This document shows positions 1-10,063 of a DNA stretch of 20,904 bases, piece by piece. The position numbers and the translations under genes were made by a program. Where the stretch lies: assembly GCA_036502295.1 (NCBI GenBank), contig DASXYU010000027.1:1-20904 (forward strand), read 5' to 3'. How positions within the stretch are numbered: the first letter of the stretch is position 1; each line of letters begins with the position of its first letter. The notes under the pieces are model-generated. The model did not search any database, had not been told where the DNA came from, and was given only the letters and a program-made list of their open reading frames with translations. The DNA is from DASXYU01 sp036502295. GTDB lineage: Bacteria > Actinomycetota > Actinomycetes > Mycobacteriales > Jatrophihabitantaceae.

Positions 1-273
1 GACATCGAGGGCCTTGTAGAAGTCTTCGGCGCAAGCCTCCGCGCGTACCACCGGCCCGCGTGTCCGGCAGGTGATCTCGACGTGCTGGCAGATGCCGGCC
101 TGACGCGGATTGCGCTCGTGCGTGAGTTCGACGTCAGTGCGGATGACCTTCTGGTCGTAGCGCTCGATCTTCGCGAGCTTCTCCATGACGAGCTGACGGT
201 AATGATCAGGAACGACCACGTTCCGTCCTCGAACGACGATCTCCATACGAGGGGCAACAGCGACAGCATCCAC
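1..273 (-). CDS. hpf: Ribosome hibernation promoting factor (5' part only)
   Basis: This is the first 91 codons of a long-form Hpf/RaiA protein; the rest runs off the left edge. The family binds the 30S subunit near the decoding centre and inactivates or dimerises ribosomes in stationary phase or stress. Visible hallmarks are the N-terminal fold with VVRGRNVVVPDHYRQLV, then KLAKIERYD, DVELTHERNPRQ and CQHVEITCRTRGPVVRAEA near residues 30-80, matching actinobacterial long-form proteins. I chose the GTG at 273 because TGGAGG lies 5 nt upstream (279-284). An internal ATG at 246 has no ribosome binding site, and homologues carry a similar N-terminal extension. The gene lies downstream of comF on the same strand, as in Mycobacterium. 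The C-terminal dimerisation domain expected in the long form cannot be seen here. Confidence 0.93.
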   Translation of the reverse strand, partial: MDAVAVAPRMEIVVRGRNVVVPDHYRQLVMEKLAKIERYDQKVIRTDVELTHERNPRQAGICQHVEITCRTRGPVVRAEACAEDFYKALDV

Positions 274-346
274 GGCAACCTCCACAGTTCAACGAGGCGT
301 CGTACTACCGGCCTGGTTGGCACGCGGCGGGGGCGGTCCGTAAGCA

Positions 347-361
347 GGACCCGCAGGGTCC
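347..361. other. Short GC hairpin in the hpf-comF spacer
   Basis: GGACCC and GGGTCC form a perfect 6-bp stem around a 3-nt loop. Another GGTCC at 335-339 could compete for pairing with the left arm. A smaller hairpin (ACTCG/CGAGT) lies at 387-399. There is no T tract, so this is at best a weak U-less terminator or pause site after comF. The rest of 274-493 holds no gene I can support; the hpf promoter is probably here, but I see no convincing -10/-35 pair. Confidence 0.3.
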
Positions 362-493
362 GTGTCGAAGGTCCCCGTCGCTATGGACTCGGGTCGAGTA
401 GCACCTCCTCGATCGGATCCCCCGACCGTAGACCCAGATCAGAGGACTCGCCACTGGCAGAGGACCGGCTCGGCGCGTCGCGTGCGAGAACTC

Positions 494-1090
494 TCAGCGC
501 GCGAATTTCAGCGGCGTCGCGGCCACCGTTGCAGCGCCGATGACGTGCCATCCGGCCGCGGACAATGCGTGCCGCGCTTCATCGATCGTCGCACCGGTGG
601 TGACGATGTCGTCGATGAGGACGACGCTGCGCACGCCCTGCGGAGGAACCGAACGGAACGCGCCGGCGAGGTTGCTGCGGCGCTGCTGCGGGTCGAGTCC
701 TGCCGAGTCGAGGACGCGGTGCCCGAGTCGTAGCGCACGCACAACCGGTAGGTCGCAGCACCGCGCCAGCCGCACCATGTGGTCTCCGCCGCGTCCGGCC
801 GCCGCACGCCGGCTCGACGGCACTGGCACCAGGACGACCTCGCTCACCGCGATTTCGCCCACCGCCGCTGCGAGCAGGTCACCCAGCGGGCGAGCGAGGT
901 CGCGGCGTCCTCGTTCCTTGTAGGCGATCAGTGCCCTCCGCAGCGCGGCGTCATACACCCCGGCAGCGACCACTCCGGGGTAAGCCTCGAACGGCTGCGG
1001 ACTCGCGCATCCTGAGCACAGCCCCACACCGCCGGCGCCACACCCAACACACGAACGAGGCAGGACAAGGTCGAGCAGCGGTGAGAACAT
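494..1090 (-). CDS. comF: ComF-family phosphoribosyltransferase-like protein
   Basis: A 198-residue protein of the ComF/GntX family. In naturally competent bacteria ComF helps move or process incoming single-stranded DNA in the cytoplasm; in most actinobacteria its role is unproven. The N-terminal zinc ribbon is visible as C14, C17, C25 and C28. The C-terminal phosphoribosyltransferase fold has VPVPSS near residues 88-93 and the PRPP-binding loop VVLIDDIVTTGATIDEA at about 156-172. The open frame extends further upstream, but the ATG at 1090 fits best: GGTGAGG lies 8 nt upstream, family N-termini begin near here, and the start then lies 62 bp after lpqB instead of inside it. It is last but one in the mtrA-mtrB-lpqB-comF-hpf series. 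Confidence 0.9.
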   Translation of the reverse strand: MFSPLLDLVLPRSCVGCGAGGVGLCSGCASPQPFEAYPGVVAAGVYDAALRRALIAYKERGRRDLARPLGDLLAAAVGEIAVSEVVLVPVPSSRRAAAGRGGDHMVRLARCCDLPVVRALRLGHRVLDSAGLDPQQRRSNLAGAFRSVPPQGVRSVVLIDDIVTTGATIDEARHALSAAGWHVIGAATVAATPLKFAR

Positions 1091-1152
1091 GCGCCGAGCC
1101 TCACCCGGCGGAAGCGGAGCCGCAGCCCGAAATCCAGAGCTGTGGATAGCGA

Positions 1153-2976
1153 CTATTCGACGTAGATCGGGTTCGTGCCGTGCGTCGTGCCCGCCGGAGG
1201 CGAGCCCCACGTGCCCGCCCGTTGCACCCAGATCGAGGTTGCTGCCGACACCGCGGCCGGCACACCGGAGGAGACGGTGATGCTGTCCGGCTGGGCGGGG
1301 AGGTTCGGAATGCCCTTGGGCGTCCAGAGCGAACCATCGGACTGCAGTTCGTAGACATTGGCGCTGCCGCTAAGGTTGCGGCCGACGGCGAACAGCTTGA
1401 GCGGGGCGGTCCAGGCCACATCGGTGATGCTGACGCCCGCGGGGCTGATCTGCTTGAGATCGTTGATCTGCACGGACTCGCTCGTGCGCACCACCGAGCC
1501 GATCCAGATCTGCCCGTCGCCGTCCACGCTCTTCAGCACGAGCGCGACGCGTGCCCCCTCCGGACTGAAGCGCAGCGCCTCGATGGGGAGGCTGACCTTG
1601 TCGCTGCCGGTGCTGATCTGCACGGGCAGCGCGACGCCGGCCTCGGCACCGGACGTCGCAGTGCGGAACAGGGTGGTGCCGGCGCCGATCCAGACCTCGT
1701 CCCGATAGGGAACCCATGCTGGGCGCGAGAGCGCGCCGCTGATACCGGCGACCTGGTGCAGCCCGTCGGTCGTGGTCCCGATGTAGAAGGTCTGCGCCCC
1801 GGGAGCGCCGACGGTACCCGCGGCGAGCAGCCGATCGGTTGTCGTGCTGCTCAGGGTCGCGAGGCCGACGGAGGCGAGCTTGTAGGCGGCGCCTACACCT
1901 AGGGGTCCCGCTATCGGCTCGTCCGTACTCGCATCGATCACCTCGCCAGCGGTGTTGATGTAGTACAGGGTCGGCACCACAGTCACTGGCGACGTCAGCG
2001 AGAGGAAGGACGCAGCGCTGAAGACTGTGTTGTGCACTTGCGGGATCTCGACCGGACGGCCGCCGTCGGTGATCGTGAAATCCTGACCGCCGAGCGCCCG
2101 CGACAGCGTCACCGCTATCTGGGCCGCGAGCCGTCCCTTCGTGGCGTCGCTGAGTTGGCTCGACCCCGACCCCGGGATCTCTACTTTGAGAACACCGCTC
2201 GTCGGGGTCACGGTGACGCGGCGGGGATCGCTCTGCTGTGGCAGTTCCGTACTGGTCGCCGGCTGCAGCTCGGCACGGGCACCCTGGGCAAGTTCGGTCA
2301 TCAGCCAGCTCGCCAGGTCTGTCGAGTCGGCGATCGAGCTGAACCGCGGGTCCGGGACGAGATGCGCGTCGTCCTGGTCGTAGAAGTACAGCGTGCGCTG
2401 CGTGTAGTAATCCGTGAACTGCGAGTAGCTGATCAGTAGGCCCACGCCACCCGGTTGGACGTTGTCGATGCGCCACTGACCCTTCACCTGCCGCAGCGTG
2501 TAAGTGACACTCGTAGGGGTTCCGCCGCCGCCGACGGTCTGCTTCGGCGTGTAGATGCCATTGGGATCGATGCTGCCGATGAGATCACCGGTGACGACGA
2601 CCTGCTCCACGCCGTGCTCCTGCGCGGTGGCGTTGCTGACCACTTGGTCGTCGACGATCGTCACCGTGGTGTCGGCCCAGCGATTGTTAGCCTCGGCTGT
2701 GAGGAAGGCGCGCGCTGCGGGGTGATGCGCGTCGAACGAGGCGTTGTTCTGCAAGAAGTCCACCACGATGGTGCGCGGCTCGGCGCCGGCTTCGGGTGAG
2801 CTCACCGCGGGCGGCGGTGGTTGCTGCGCACCGACCGCGGTGACGGCCTCGGGCGGTGAGGACGACGGCACACCCGTACATCCCGACACCGCGAGACAAA
2901 GGGCAACCAACAGCGTTCGGGCCGGCAACGACAGGCGAGCACGGCGCGAAGCCAGACGGTGTCCAGTCCGGTTCAC
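1153..2976 (-). CDS. lpqB: LpqB, MtrAB-associated lipoprotein
   Basis: A 607-residue secreted lipoprotein. In mycobacteria LpqB interacts with the extracytoplasmic part of MtrB and modulates MtrA phosphorylation and cell-wall homeostasis. The N-terminus has an Arg-rich stretch, a hydrophobic core and a lipobox AVSGC with lipidation at Cys33. A GerMN-type domain follows at roughly residues 195-312, and the C-terminal half (about 340-600) fits the LpqB beta-propeller domain. I chose the GTG at 2976 because it overlaps the mtrB stop as GTGA and has GAGGAG 5 nt upstream; the open frame continues into mtrB, but those extra 39 codons would put the signal peptide too far inside. Translational coupling to mtrB is expected. 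Confidence 0.94.
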   Translation of the reverse strand: MNRTGHRLASRRARLSLPARTLLVALCLAVSGCTGVPSSSPPEAVTAVGAQQPPPPAVSSPEAGAEPRTIVVDFLQNNASFDAHHPAARAFLTAEANNRWADTTVTIVDDQVVSNATAQEHGVEQVVVTGDLIGSIDPNGIYTPKQTVGGGGTPTSVTYTLRQVKGQWRIDNVQPGGVGLLISYSQFTDYYTQRTLYFYDQDDAHLVPDPRFSSIADSTDLASWLMTELAQGARAELQPATSTELPQQSDPRRVTVTPTSGVLKVEIPGSGSSQLSDATKGRLAAQIAVTLSRALGGQDFTITDGGRPVEIPQVHNTVFSAASFLSLTSPVTVVPTLYYINTAGEVIDASTDEPIAGPLGVGAAYKLASVGLATLSSTTTDRLLAAGTVGAPGAQTFYIGTTTDGLHQVAGISGALSRPAWVPYRDEVWIGAGTTLFRTATSGAEAGVALPVQISTGSDKVSLPIEALRFSPEGARVALVLKSVDGDGQIWIGSVVRTSESVQINDLKQISPAGVSITDVAWTAPLKLFAVGRNLSGSANVYELQSDGSLWTPKGIPNLPAQPDSITVSSGVPAAVSAATSIWVQRAGTWGSPPAGTTHGTNPIYVE

Positions 2977-4655
2977 GCGTGCTCCTCGTCCTCGTCCAGG
3001 GGTGTGAGGGGTAGCGGCGAGGAGATGAGCGTGTGCCCCGCATGCCGGGGAAGCGTCAGGCGGAACTGCGCGCCGTGCCCGCGGACCCCCCATGCCTGTA
3101 ACCAGCCGTCGTGCAGGCGGGCGTCCTCAAGGCTGATCGCCAGACCCAGTCCGGTGCCGCCGGTGAGGCGGCTGCGTGAGGTGTCACCGCGCCAGAACCG
3201 GTTGAAGACCAGTCCCGCCTCGCCAGGGCGTAGGCCGACGCCGGTGTCACGCACGGTCACTGCCACCGCGTTCTCGTCCTCGCCGACGGTGATGATGATC
3301 GGTCGTCCTTCGCCGTGGTCCAGGGCGTTGCCAAGCAGGTTGCGCAGGATGCGTTCGACGCGGCGGGTATCCATGTCGAGGGTGACGGCGTGGTTGGGCT
3401 GGTTGATGACGATCTCACTACCCTGCCGTCCGGCCAGGACGTCGTGCGCCTGTACCGCGGAGTTGATCACGCCGCGCAGGTCGGCGGTGTCGGATTCGAG
3501 CTTCGCCGCACCGGCATCGTAGCGACTGATCTCGAGCAGGTCGCCGAGCAGCGCCTCGAACCGGTCGAGTTCGGTGTGCAGCAGTTCGACCGACCGGGCC
3601 AACTCCGCGGGGAACTCCTCGCGGTAGTTGAGCAACAGTTCCGAGGCCATCCGGATCGTGGTGAGCGGCGTGCGCAGCTCATGGCTGACGTCGCTGGTGA
3701 AGCGGCGTTGCAGGCGCGAGAGATCCTCCAACCGGCGGATCTGCCGCTGCAGGCTGCCCGCCATCTCGTTGAACGAACGACCCAGCCGCGCCAAGTCATC
3801 GGTTCCGCGCACAGGGATGCGCTGGCTCAGGTCGCCCGCGGCGATCTTGCCCGCCGTCCGGGCCGCGACGCGCACGGGACGCACGACCTGCCGCGTGACG
3901 AGCAGCGAGATGCCGACGATGAGTAGGACGAGCCCGATCCCCGCGAGCCACACCGTCCTACGGAGCAGTTGGATCGTCTGTTGCTCGGCGGTGAGCGGGA
4001 AGAGGTAATACAGCTCGAAGACACCGGTGCGCGCCTGGACCGGCTCGCCGACGATGAGGCCCGCGACGGTGTGTTGAGCATCTGCCGAGGGCAGCACCGG
4101 CGCGTACTGGACGGCGAGGTTGCCGGAGCGCACGAGTTCGCGCAGGCCCTCGGGGATGACAGGGCCGCTGCTCTTCTCGGTCGATCCCGACGGCGCCGAC
4201 TCGATGGCGATGCTGAAGAGACCGGCGCTCTTGCCGCTGGCGGTGAGGGTCGAGGTGATCTGCTGCTGCGCATCGGCGACGTCGGCGACGACGCCGGCGT
4301 CGACGTTGGCCAGCACGGACGTGGCGGAGACGAGTCCGAGCTCGGCCTGGCTCACCGCGGCGTCACGCTTCGCGCGCAGGATGCCACCGGCGACCTGGTC
4401 GACGATGAAGACCCCGATGAGCAGGACGACCACGAAACTCACAACCGCGGTGGTGCTGCCGACGCGGACCTGCAGCGATCGACGCCATGCGCCGGTGATC
4501 GCCCCGGTGACGGCACCGGTGACCGAGCGGAGACGAAGGACGACGGGGTGTCGGTCCCACCAGTCGGGGACGGCTTCCGGATCGGGATCGGATCCGGAGT
4601 CGGGCTGAACTCCAGAGCCCGTACTGGCAGCGGGGCCGGGTTCGACGACGGTCAT
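2973..4655 (-). CDS. mtrB: MtrB, two-component sensor histidine kinase
   Basis: A 560-residue membrane sensor kinase that phosphorylates MtrA and controls cell division, cell-wall and osmotic responses in actinobacteria. Order of parts: Asp/Pro-rich cytoplasmic N-terminus; first membrane helix about residues 69-91; extracytoplasmic sensor about 92-233; second helix about 235-254; HAMP about 256-310; HisKA with phosphoacceptor His325 in SDVSHELRTP; and HATPase with N box RNLLGNALDHGEG (438-450), G1 DTGVGL (470-475) and G2 GGTGLGLAI (499-507). The acidic tail DEDEEHA is unusual-looking but common in the family. The ATG at 4655 is preceded by GAGG overlapping the mtrA stop, 8 nt after mtrA. Length agrees with mycobacterial MtrB (567). 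Confidence 0.96.
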   Translation of the reverse strand: MTVVEPGPAASTGSGVQPDSGSDPDPEAVPDWWDRHPVVLRLRSVTGAVTGAITGAWRRSLQVRVGSTTAVVSFVVVLLIGVFIVDQVAGGILRAKRDAAVSQAELGLVSATSVLANVDAGVVADVADAQQQITSTLTASGKSAGLFSIAIESAPSGSTEKSSGPVIPEGLRELVRSGNLAVQYAPVLPSADAQHTVAGLIVGEPVQARTGVFELYYLFPLTAEQQTIQLLRRTVWLAGIGLVLLIVGISLLVTRQVVRPVRVAARTAGKIAAGDLSQRIPVRGTDDLARLGRSFNEMAGSLQRQIRRLEDLSRLQRRFTSDVSHELRTPLTTIRMASELLLNYREEFPAELARSVELLHTELDRFEALLGDLLEISRYDAGAAKLESDTADLRGVINSAVQAHDVLAGRQGSEIVINQPNHAVTLDMDTRRVERILRNLLGNALDHGEGRPIIITVGEDENAVAVTVRDTGVGLRPGEAGLVFNRFWRGDTSRSRLTGGTGLGLAISLEDARLHDGWLQAWGVRGHGAQFRLTLPRHAGHTLISSPLPLTPLDEDEEHA

Positions 4656-4663
4656 CGCCAGCC

Positions 4664-5353
4664 TCAGGCTGGGCCGGCCTTGTAGCCGACCCCACGGACG
4701 GTGAGCACCACTTCGGGGCGCTCGGGATCGCGTTCCACCTTGGAGCGCAGACGCTGCACGTGCACGTTCACGAGCCGGGTGTCGGCGGCGTGCCGGTAGC
4801 CCCACACCTGCTCGAGGAGCACCTCGCGGGTGAAGACCTGGCGGGGTTTGCGGGCGAGGGCGACGAGCAGGTCGAACTCGAGCGGGGTGAGCGCGATGGC
4901 TTTCGCGTCCCGGACCACCTGGTGCGCAGCGACGTCGATCGAGACCGGCGACTCACCCGGACCGATGACGAGCGTCTCGCCGAGGACGTCCTCGTGATGG
5001 CGCAGGCGCGCCCTCATGCGGGCGACGAGCTCCTTCGGCTTGAACGGCTTGACGATGTAGTCGTCGGCGCCGGACTCCAGGCCGAGGACGATGTCGGTGG
5101 TGTCGCCCTTGGCGGTGAGCATGATGATCGGGGTGCCGCTCTCGGCGCGGATCGCGCGGCAGACGTCGATGCCGGAGAGCCCGGGGAGCATGAGGTCGAG
5201 CAGGATGATGTCGGGCTTGGTCTCGCGGAAGACCTGAACCGCCTTGCTGCCATCGGCGACGAAGGCGGGCTCGAAGCCGTCGTTGCGCAGGACGATGCCG
5301 AGCATCTCGGCCAGAGCGGAGTCATCGTCGACAACAAGGGCACGCGGTTTCAC
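4664..5353 (-). CDS. mtrA: MtrA, two-component response regulator
   Basis: A 229-residue OmpR/PhoB-type regulator, near identical in plan to M. tuberculosis MtrA (228 aa), which controls oriC, ripA, cell-wall and development genes. The receiver has the acidic cluster D9-D11, phosphoacceptor Asp53 in LLDLMLPG, and KPFKPKEL. The winged helix carries the highly conserved LTPLEFDLLVALARKPRQVF and VWGYRHAADTRLVNVHVQRL stretches and ends VRGVGYKAGPA. The frame is open to a TTG at 5371, but the GTG at 5353 has AGGGTGA about 5 nt upstream and gives the family's usual length. First gene of the operon with mtrB and lpqB. In Mycobacterium tmk sits between sahH and mtrA; it is absent here. Confidence 0.96.
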   Translation of the reverse strand: MKPRALVVDDDSALAEMLGIVLRNDGFEPAFVADGSKAVQVFRETKPDIILLDLMLPGLSGIDVCRAIRAESGTPIIMLTAKGDTTDIVLGLESGADDYIVKPFKPKELVARMRARLRHHEDVLGETLVIGPGESPVSIDVAAHQVVRDAKAIALTPLEFDLLVALARKPRQVFTREVLLEQVWGYRHAADTRLVNVHVQRLRSKVERDPERPEVVLTVRGVGYKAGPA

Positions 5354-5404
5354 GAATGTCACCCTAGTCAAAACCGGGCTGAGAAGAAGTAAGCCGCGAG
5401 TGCC

Positions 5405-5422
5405 GGTTTACGCAAGGTAACC
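5405..5422 (-). promoter_or_regulatory. Possible MtrA box upstream of mtrA
   Basis: On the minus strand, 52-69 nt before the mtrA GTG, the sequence reads GTTAC-CTTGC-GTAAA inside an imperfect palindrome (GGTTAC / GTAAACC). MtrA is reported to bind direct repeats of GTnAC-like half-sites, so this resembles an autoregulatory site. The second half-site has A rather than C at its last position. I could not pair it with a convincing -10/-35, so the call rests on resemblance and position only. Confidence 0.3.
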
Positions 5423-5437
5423 AGCCCTGGCCGCCTA

Positions 5438-5452
5438 GTGGCCGAAGGCCAC
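5438..5452. terminator. Hairpin between ahcY and mtrA
   Basis: GTGGCC and GGCCAC form a perfect 6-bp GC-rich stem with a 3-nt loop, 24 nt after the ahcY stop and 85 nt before the mtrA start. There is no T tract, but U-less hairpin terminators are common in high-GC actinobacteria. It would separate ahcY transcription from the mtrA operon. Confidence 0.45.
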
Positions 5453-5476
5453 GCCGACCGGGAGGGAGCCTGCGGC

Positions 5477-7330
<1,854 letters not shown>

Positions 7331-7368
7331 CGCCAGAAACTTACCACAATCGTGTCAGATTTCCGCGA

Positions 7369-8652
7369 TCAGCTGATTTGACCGCGTCCTGCCACGAAGG
7401 CAACGCCCCGTCCTTCGATCCGGAACCCGTCCCGGCGCGCCGAGACGAACGCGGCACGGCCCGGGCCGAGCGTCACCGGCGACTCCGGTTCGACTCCGAC
7501 GGAGACGGTCACCTCTCCCTCGGTGCAGAGGACGATGCAGGGCACCCATGGGCCGACGTTCACCACGCACGATCCCTTGAACTCCTCCAGTGGAACGCGG
7601 AGCAGCTGGAAGTCTGGCACCGGCACCGTGAAGTCGCGGTAGCCGCCACCAGTGAGCGGCTCCCAACGGGGCTCGTCCAGCGGCGTGAAGTCGGCGACCT
7701 TCAGCAGTTCGTCGACGTCGATGTGCTTGGTGGTGAGGCCGCTGCGCAGCACGTTGTCGCTGGCCGCCATGATTTCAACACCGACGCCCTTGAGGTAGGC
7801 ATGCACGTTGCCCGCCGCAAGGAAGATCGCCTCCCCCGCCTTCAACACCACGTAGTTGAGCAGCAAGGAGAGGACGAGTCCGACGTCCTCCGGATAGTGC
7901 TCGGCCGCCAGCACCACCGCCCGTGCGGCCCCGCCGCTGAGTTCCCTGTCGCCGAGTTCCCTGTCGCCGAGTTCCCTGTCGCCGAGTCCCCTGTCCGCGG
8001 AATCCTCGGCCAGCAGGGCGGCCGCCCTGGCAGCGACAGCGCGGGCGATCGGAGCAACGTCCTCGACCGTCAGCAGCGCCTTGAAAGCGGCGCGCAGCGG
8101 GTCCGGTTCCTGCAGCGCCTCGGTGACGAAGTCGAGTTCGGGCAACGCGAAGCGCGCAAGAACAGTCTCGATGTCGGCCACACCGCGAAAGCCGCAGAGC
8201 GCCTCGAACTCGGTGAGCGCGCAGATGAGTTCAGGTTTGTGGTTCGGGTCGCGGTAGTTGCGGGTCATGGTGTCGCGCGCAACACCGGCCTCGTCCTCGA
8301 CGGCGAAGCCCGCAATCGCCTGTTCGCGAGTGGGGTGCACCTGGATCGAGAGTGGGCGCTCGGCCGCAAGAACCTTGAGCAGGAACGGCAGTTGCGAGTC
8401 GAACTCGATCGCCGTGAGCTCACCGAGGCGGCCCTTCGGATCCTCGGCGATGAATGCCTCGAGTGTGACGCCGAGCGCCGGAATCGGGGCTGGGTCGTTC
8501 GGGTGGGCGCCGAACCACAACTCGGCGATCGGGTTGCCGTCGCGGGGCAGGCCGAGCATGTTCTCGATCGCGGAGGTCGAGCCCCAGTCGTAGTCGCGCG
8601 GGATTCCCTCGATCGCCACGACCGGGGCAGTGCCTGCGGGGGGGATGTTCAC
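7369..8652 (-). CDS. manA: Mannose-6-phosphate isomerase, class I
   Basis: A 427-residue zinc enzyme interconverting fructose-6-phosphate and mannose-6-phosphate in the cytosol, feeding GDP-mannose for glycolipids and glycoproteins. Type I signatures: YDWGS near residue 21; the metal ligands Q104 and H106 in SIQVHP, E141 in HKPELI, and H284 in GNVHAYLKGVGVEIMAASDN; then VLRSGLTTKHID. The GTG at 8652 has only a weak AGGG upstream, but the protein begins at the usual place. Odd: a 15-bp tandem repeat inserts GDREL units at residues 224-238, in the variable region between the helical and cupin parts. The CDF gene lies 24 bp upstream and ahcY downstream. In Mycobacterium and Streptomyces a SIS-domain gene is usually next to manA; it is missing here. 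Confidence 0.94.
   Translation of the reverse strand: MNIPPAGTAPVVAIEGIPRDYDWGSTSAIENMLGLPRDGNPIAELWFGAHPNDPAPIPALGVTLEAFIAEDPKGRLGELTAIEFDSQLPFLLKVLAAERPLSIQVHPTREQAIAGFAVEDEAGVARDTMTRNYRDPNHKPELICALTEFEALCGFRGVADIETVLARFALPELDFVTEALQEPDPLRAAFKALLTVEDVAPIARAVAARAAALLAEDSADRGLGDRELGDRELGDRELSGGAARAVVLAAEHYPEDVGLVLSLLLNYVVLKAGEAIFLAAGNVHAYLKGVGVEIMAASDNVLRSGLTTKHIDVDELLKVADFTPLDEPRWEPLTGGGYRDFTVPVPDFQLLRVPLEEFKGSCVVNVGPWVPCIVLCTEGEVTVSVGVEPESPVTLGPGRAAFVSARRDGFRIEGRGVAFVAGRGQIS
7939..7998. repeat. 15-bp tandem repeat inside manA
   Basis: Three perfect copies of GAGTTCCCTGTCGCC (7939-7953, 7954-7968, 7969-7983) and a fourth degenerate copy to 7998. The unit is a multiple of three, so copy-number change would keep the manA frame. 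On the coding strand each unit encodes GDREL. Confidence 0.93.
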
Positions 8653-8676
8653 GCCGCCGACCCTATCGAGGAGCTC

Positions 8677-9591
8677 TCAGCTCGTCGTGCGATCGAGGTC
8701 CGGCTCGAGATAGATCACCCGCGCGGCAGGAACCGCAGCGCGGACCCGAGCCTCAGCGCCGTCGATGGCGAGCGCGACTTCGGGCAGCGTGAGGGCCCGT
8801 CCCATCGCGATCTTCGCGCCTACCAGTAGCTCCTCCGGGCCGAGGTGCATCGTGCGCAGGTGGATCACCCGCTCGACTCCCTCGCCGACGAGGCTGCCCT
8901 CGATCGCCGCGAGCGCCGACGGCGACGCCGACTCACCGATGAGCAGGCTCTTGGTCTCGACCACCAGGATGCACGCGACGGTGATGAGCAGGATGCCGAT
9001 GCACAGCGTGCCGACGCCGTCGAAGACCGGCTTGTCCAGCGCCCACGTGAGACTGACACCGAGTAGCGCGAGGACGAGACCGGTGAGCGCGGCGACGTCC
9101 TCCAGCAGCACCACGGGCAACTCGGGGTTCTTCGCGTGCCGAATGAACCCGACCCAGCTGTCGCTGCCCTTGGAGTGTCGCGATTCGCCGATCGCCGTCC
9201 GTAGTGAGAAGCCTTCGAGCAGGACGGCGAGGACCAGGACGACGATCGCGACGATCGGGTCGTCGAGGTGGTGCGGGTGGCGGATCTTGTTGACGCCTTC
9301 GTAGGCGGCGAAGAGGCCACCTGCCGAGAAGAGGACGAGCGCCACGAGGAAGCCGTAGACGTAGCGGTCGCGGCCGAAGCCGAACGGGTGCTCAGGCGTG
9401 GCGCGACGGGCGGCGCGGCGTCCGCCCGTGAGCAGCAGCAGCTGATTACCGGAGTCGACGACTGAGTGCACGGCTTCGGCGAGCATCGAGGCTGACCCGG
9501 TGATGACGAACGCGACGAACTTGATGACGGCGATGCCGAGATTGGCCCCGAGGGCCGCAATGATCGCCTTCGTCCCGCCGCCGTGGCTCAT
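8677..9591 (-). CDS. Cation diffusion facilitator family transporter
   Basis: A 304-residue inner-membrane protein of the CDF family, which exports divalent metals such as zinc, iron or manganese using the proton gradient. About six hydrophobic helices are visible, with metal site HSVVD (42-46) in the second helix, then HPFGFGRDRYVYGF (68-81), a feature of the SLC30A9-like branch, and LLEDVAAL (162-169) in the fifth. The C-terminal cytosolic domain has LRTMHLGPEELLVGAKI. The ATG at 9591 has AGGGAG 5 nt upstream. It is divergent from osmC across 55 bp and followed by manA 24 bp downstream. The substrate cannot be read from sequence. In Streptomyces a CDF gene also sits in this neighbourhood. 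Confidence 0.88.
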   Translation of the reverse strand: MSHGGGTKAIIAALGANLGIAVIKFVAFVITGSASMLAEAVHSVVDSGNQLLLLTGGRRAARRATPEHPFGFGRDRYVYGFLVALVLFSAGGLFAAYEGVNKIRHPHHLDDPIVAIVVLVLAVLLEGFSLRTAIGESRHSKGSDSWVGFIRHAKNPELPVVLLEDVAALTGLVLALLGVSLTWALDKPVFDGVGTLCIGILLITVACILVVETKSLLIGESASPSALAAIEGSLVGEGVERVIHLRTMHLGPEELLVGAKIAMGRALTLPEVALAIDGAEARVRAAVPAARVIYLEPDLDRTTS

Positions 9592-9646
9592 TGCTGCTCC
9601 CTGTTCGCCGCTGAATCGATTGCCCGCTGAAGCCTATGGTGACGAT

Positions 9647-10063
9647 GTGAGCGAACAACGAACGGTCCACGTGGAACGTCTCAGCAAGGCGCGATTCCGG
9701 GCGACCAACGCCCGCGGCGGCACCATCGACATGGGCGAGGCGACCGGAACGGACTTCACCCCGGTCGAGTTGCTACTGGCGGCGCTTGCCGGATGCACCG
9801 GTATCGACGTCGACTACATCACCGCCAAGCGGGCCGAGGCGACGTCGCTCACCATCACGGTCGACGCCACGAAGGTGCGCGACGCAGGCGGCAACCGTCT
9901 GAGCGACATCGTGCTGAGCTTCGACGCGTCCTTCCCCGGGGGAGAGGGAGGAGACGCCGCGCGGGGCGTCCTCCCAGACGCGATCGCCAAGTCTCACGAC
10001 CGGCTCTGCACCGTCGGACGCACCATCGAACTCGGCGCCCCCATCACCACCACCATCCTCTAA
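9647..10063 (+). CDS. OsmC-family peroxiredoxin-like protein
   Basis: A 138-residue OsmC/Ohr superfamily protein, which reduces organic hydroperoxides with two cysteines in the cytosol. The two expected cysteines are present: C50 in ELLLAALAGCTGIDV and C121 in HDRLCTVGRTIE. The motif FTPVELLLAALAGC with AKRAEA suggests the YhfA-like branch rather than classical Ohr. The GTG at 9647 is the first start giving a normal N-terminus; GGTGA is 4 nt upstream. The longer frame from 9500 overlaps the divergent CDF gene and is not used. The spacer contains the 8-bp palindrome AATCGATT at 9614-9621. The TAA stop shares two bases with the palindromic element that begins at 10062. Confidence 0.88.
   Translation: MSEQRTVHVERLSKARFRATNARGGTIDMGEATGTDFTPVELLLAALAGCTGIDVDYITAKRAEATSLTITVDATKVRDAGGNRLSDIVLSFDASFPGGEGGDAARGVLPDAIAKSHDRLCTVGRTIELGAPITTTIL

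Noticed and set aside
399..412. Strong Shine-Dalgarno-like GAGGAGGTGCT on the minus strand in the hpf-comF spacer
   Set aside because: No start codon at a usable distance opens a frame of meaningful length; only a few codons before a stop.
2032..2439. Long plus-strand frames opposite lpqB, mtrB, ahcY, manA and the ATP-grasp gene (for example 5438-6973, 7168-8829, 18159-19676)
   Set aside because: They are mirror frames of strongly conserved minus-strand genes, have no family motifs and are rich in residues produced by antisense GC3 codons.
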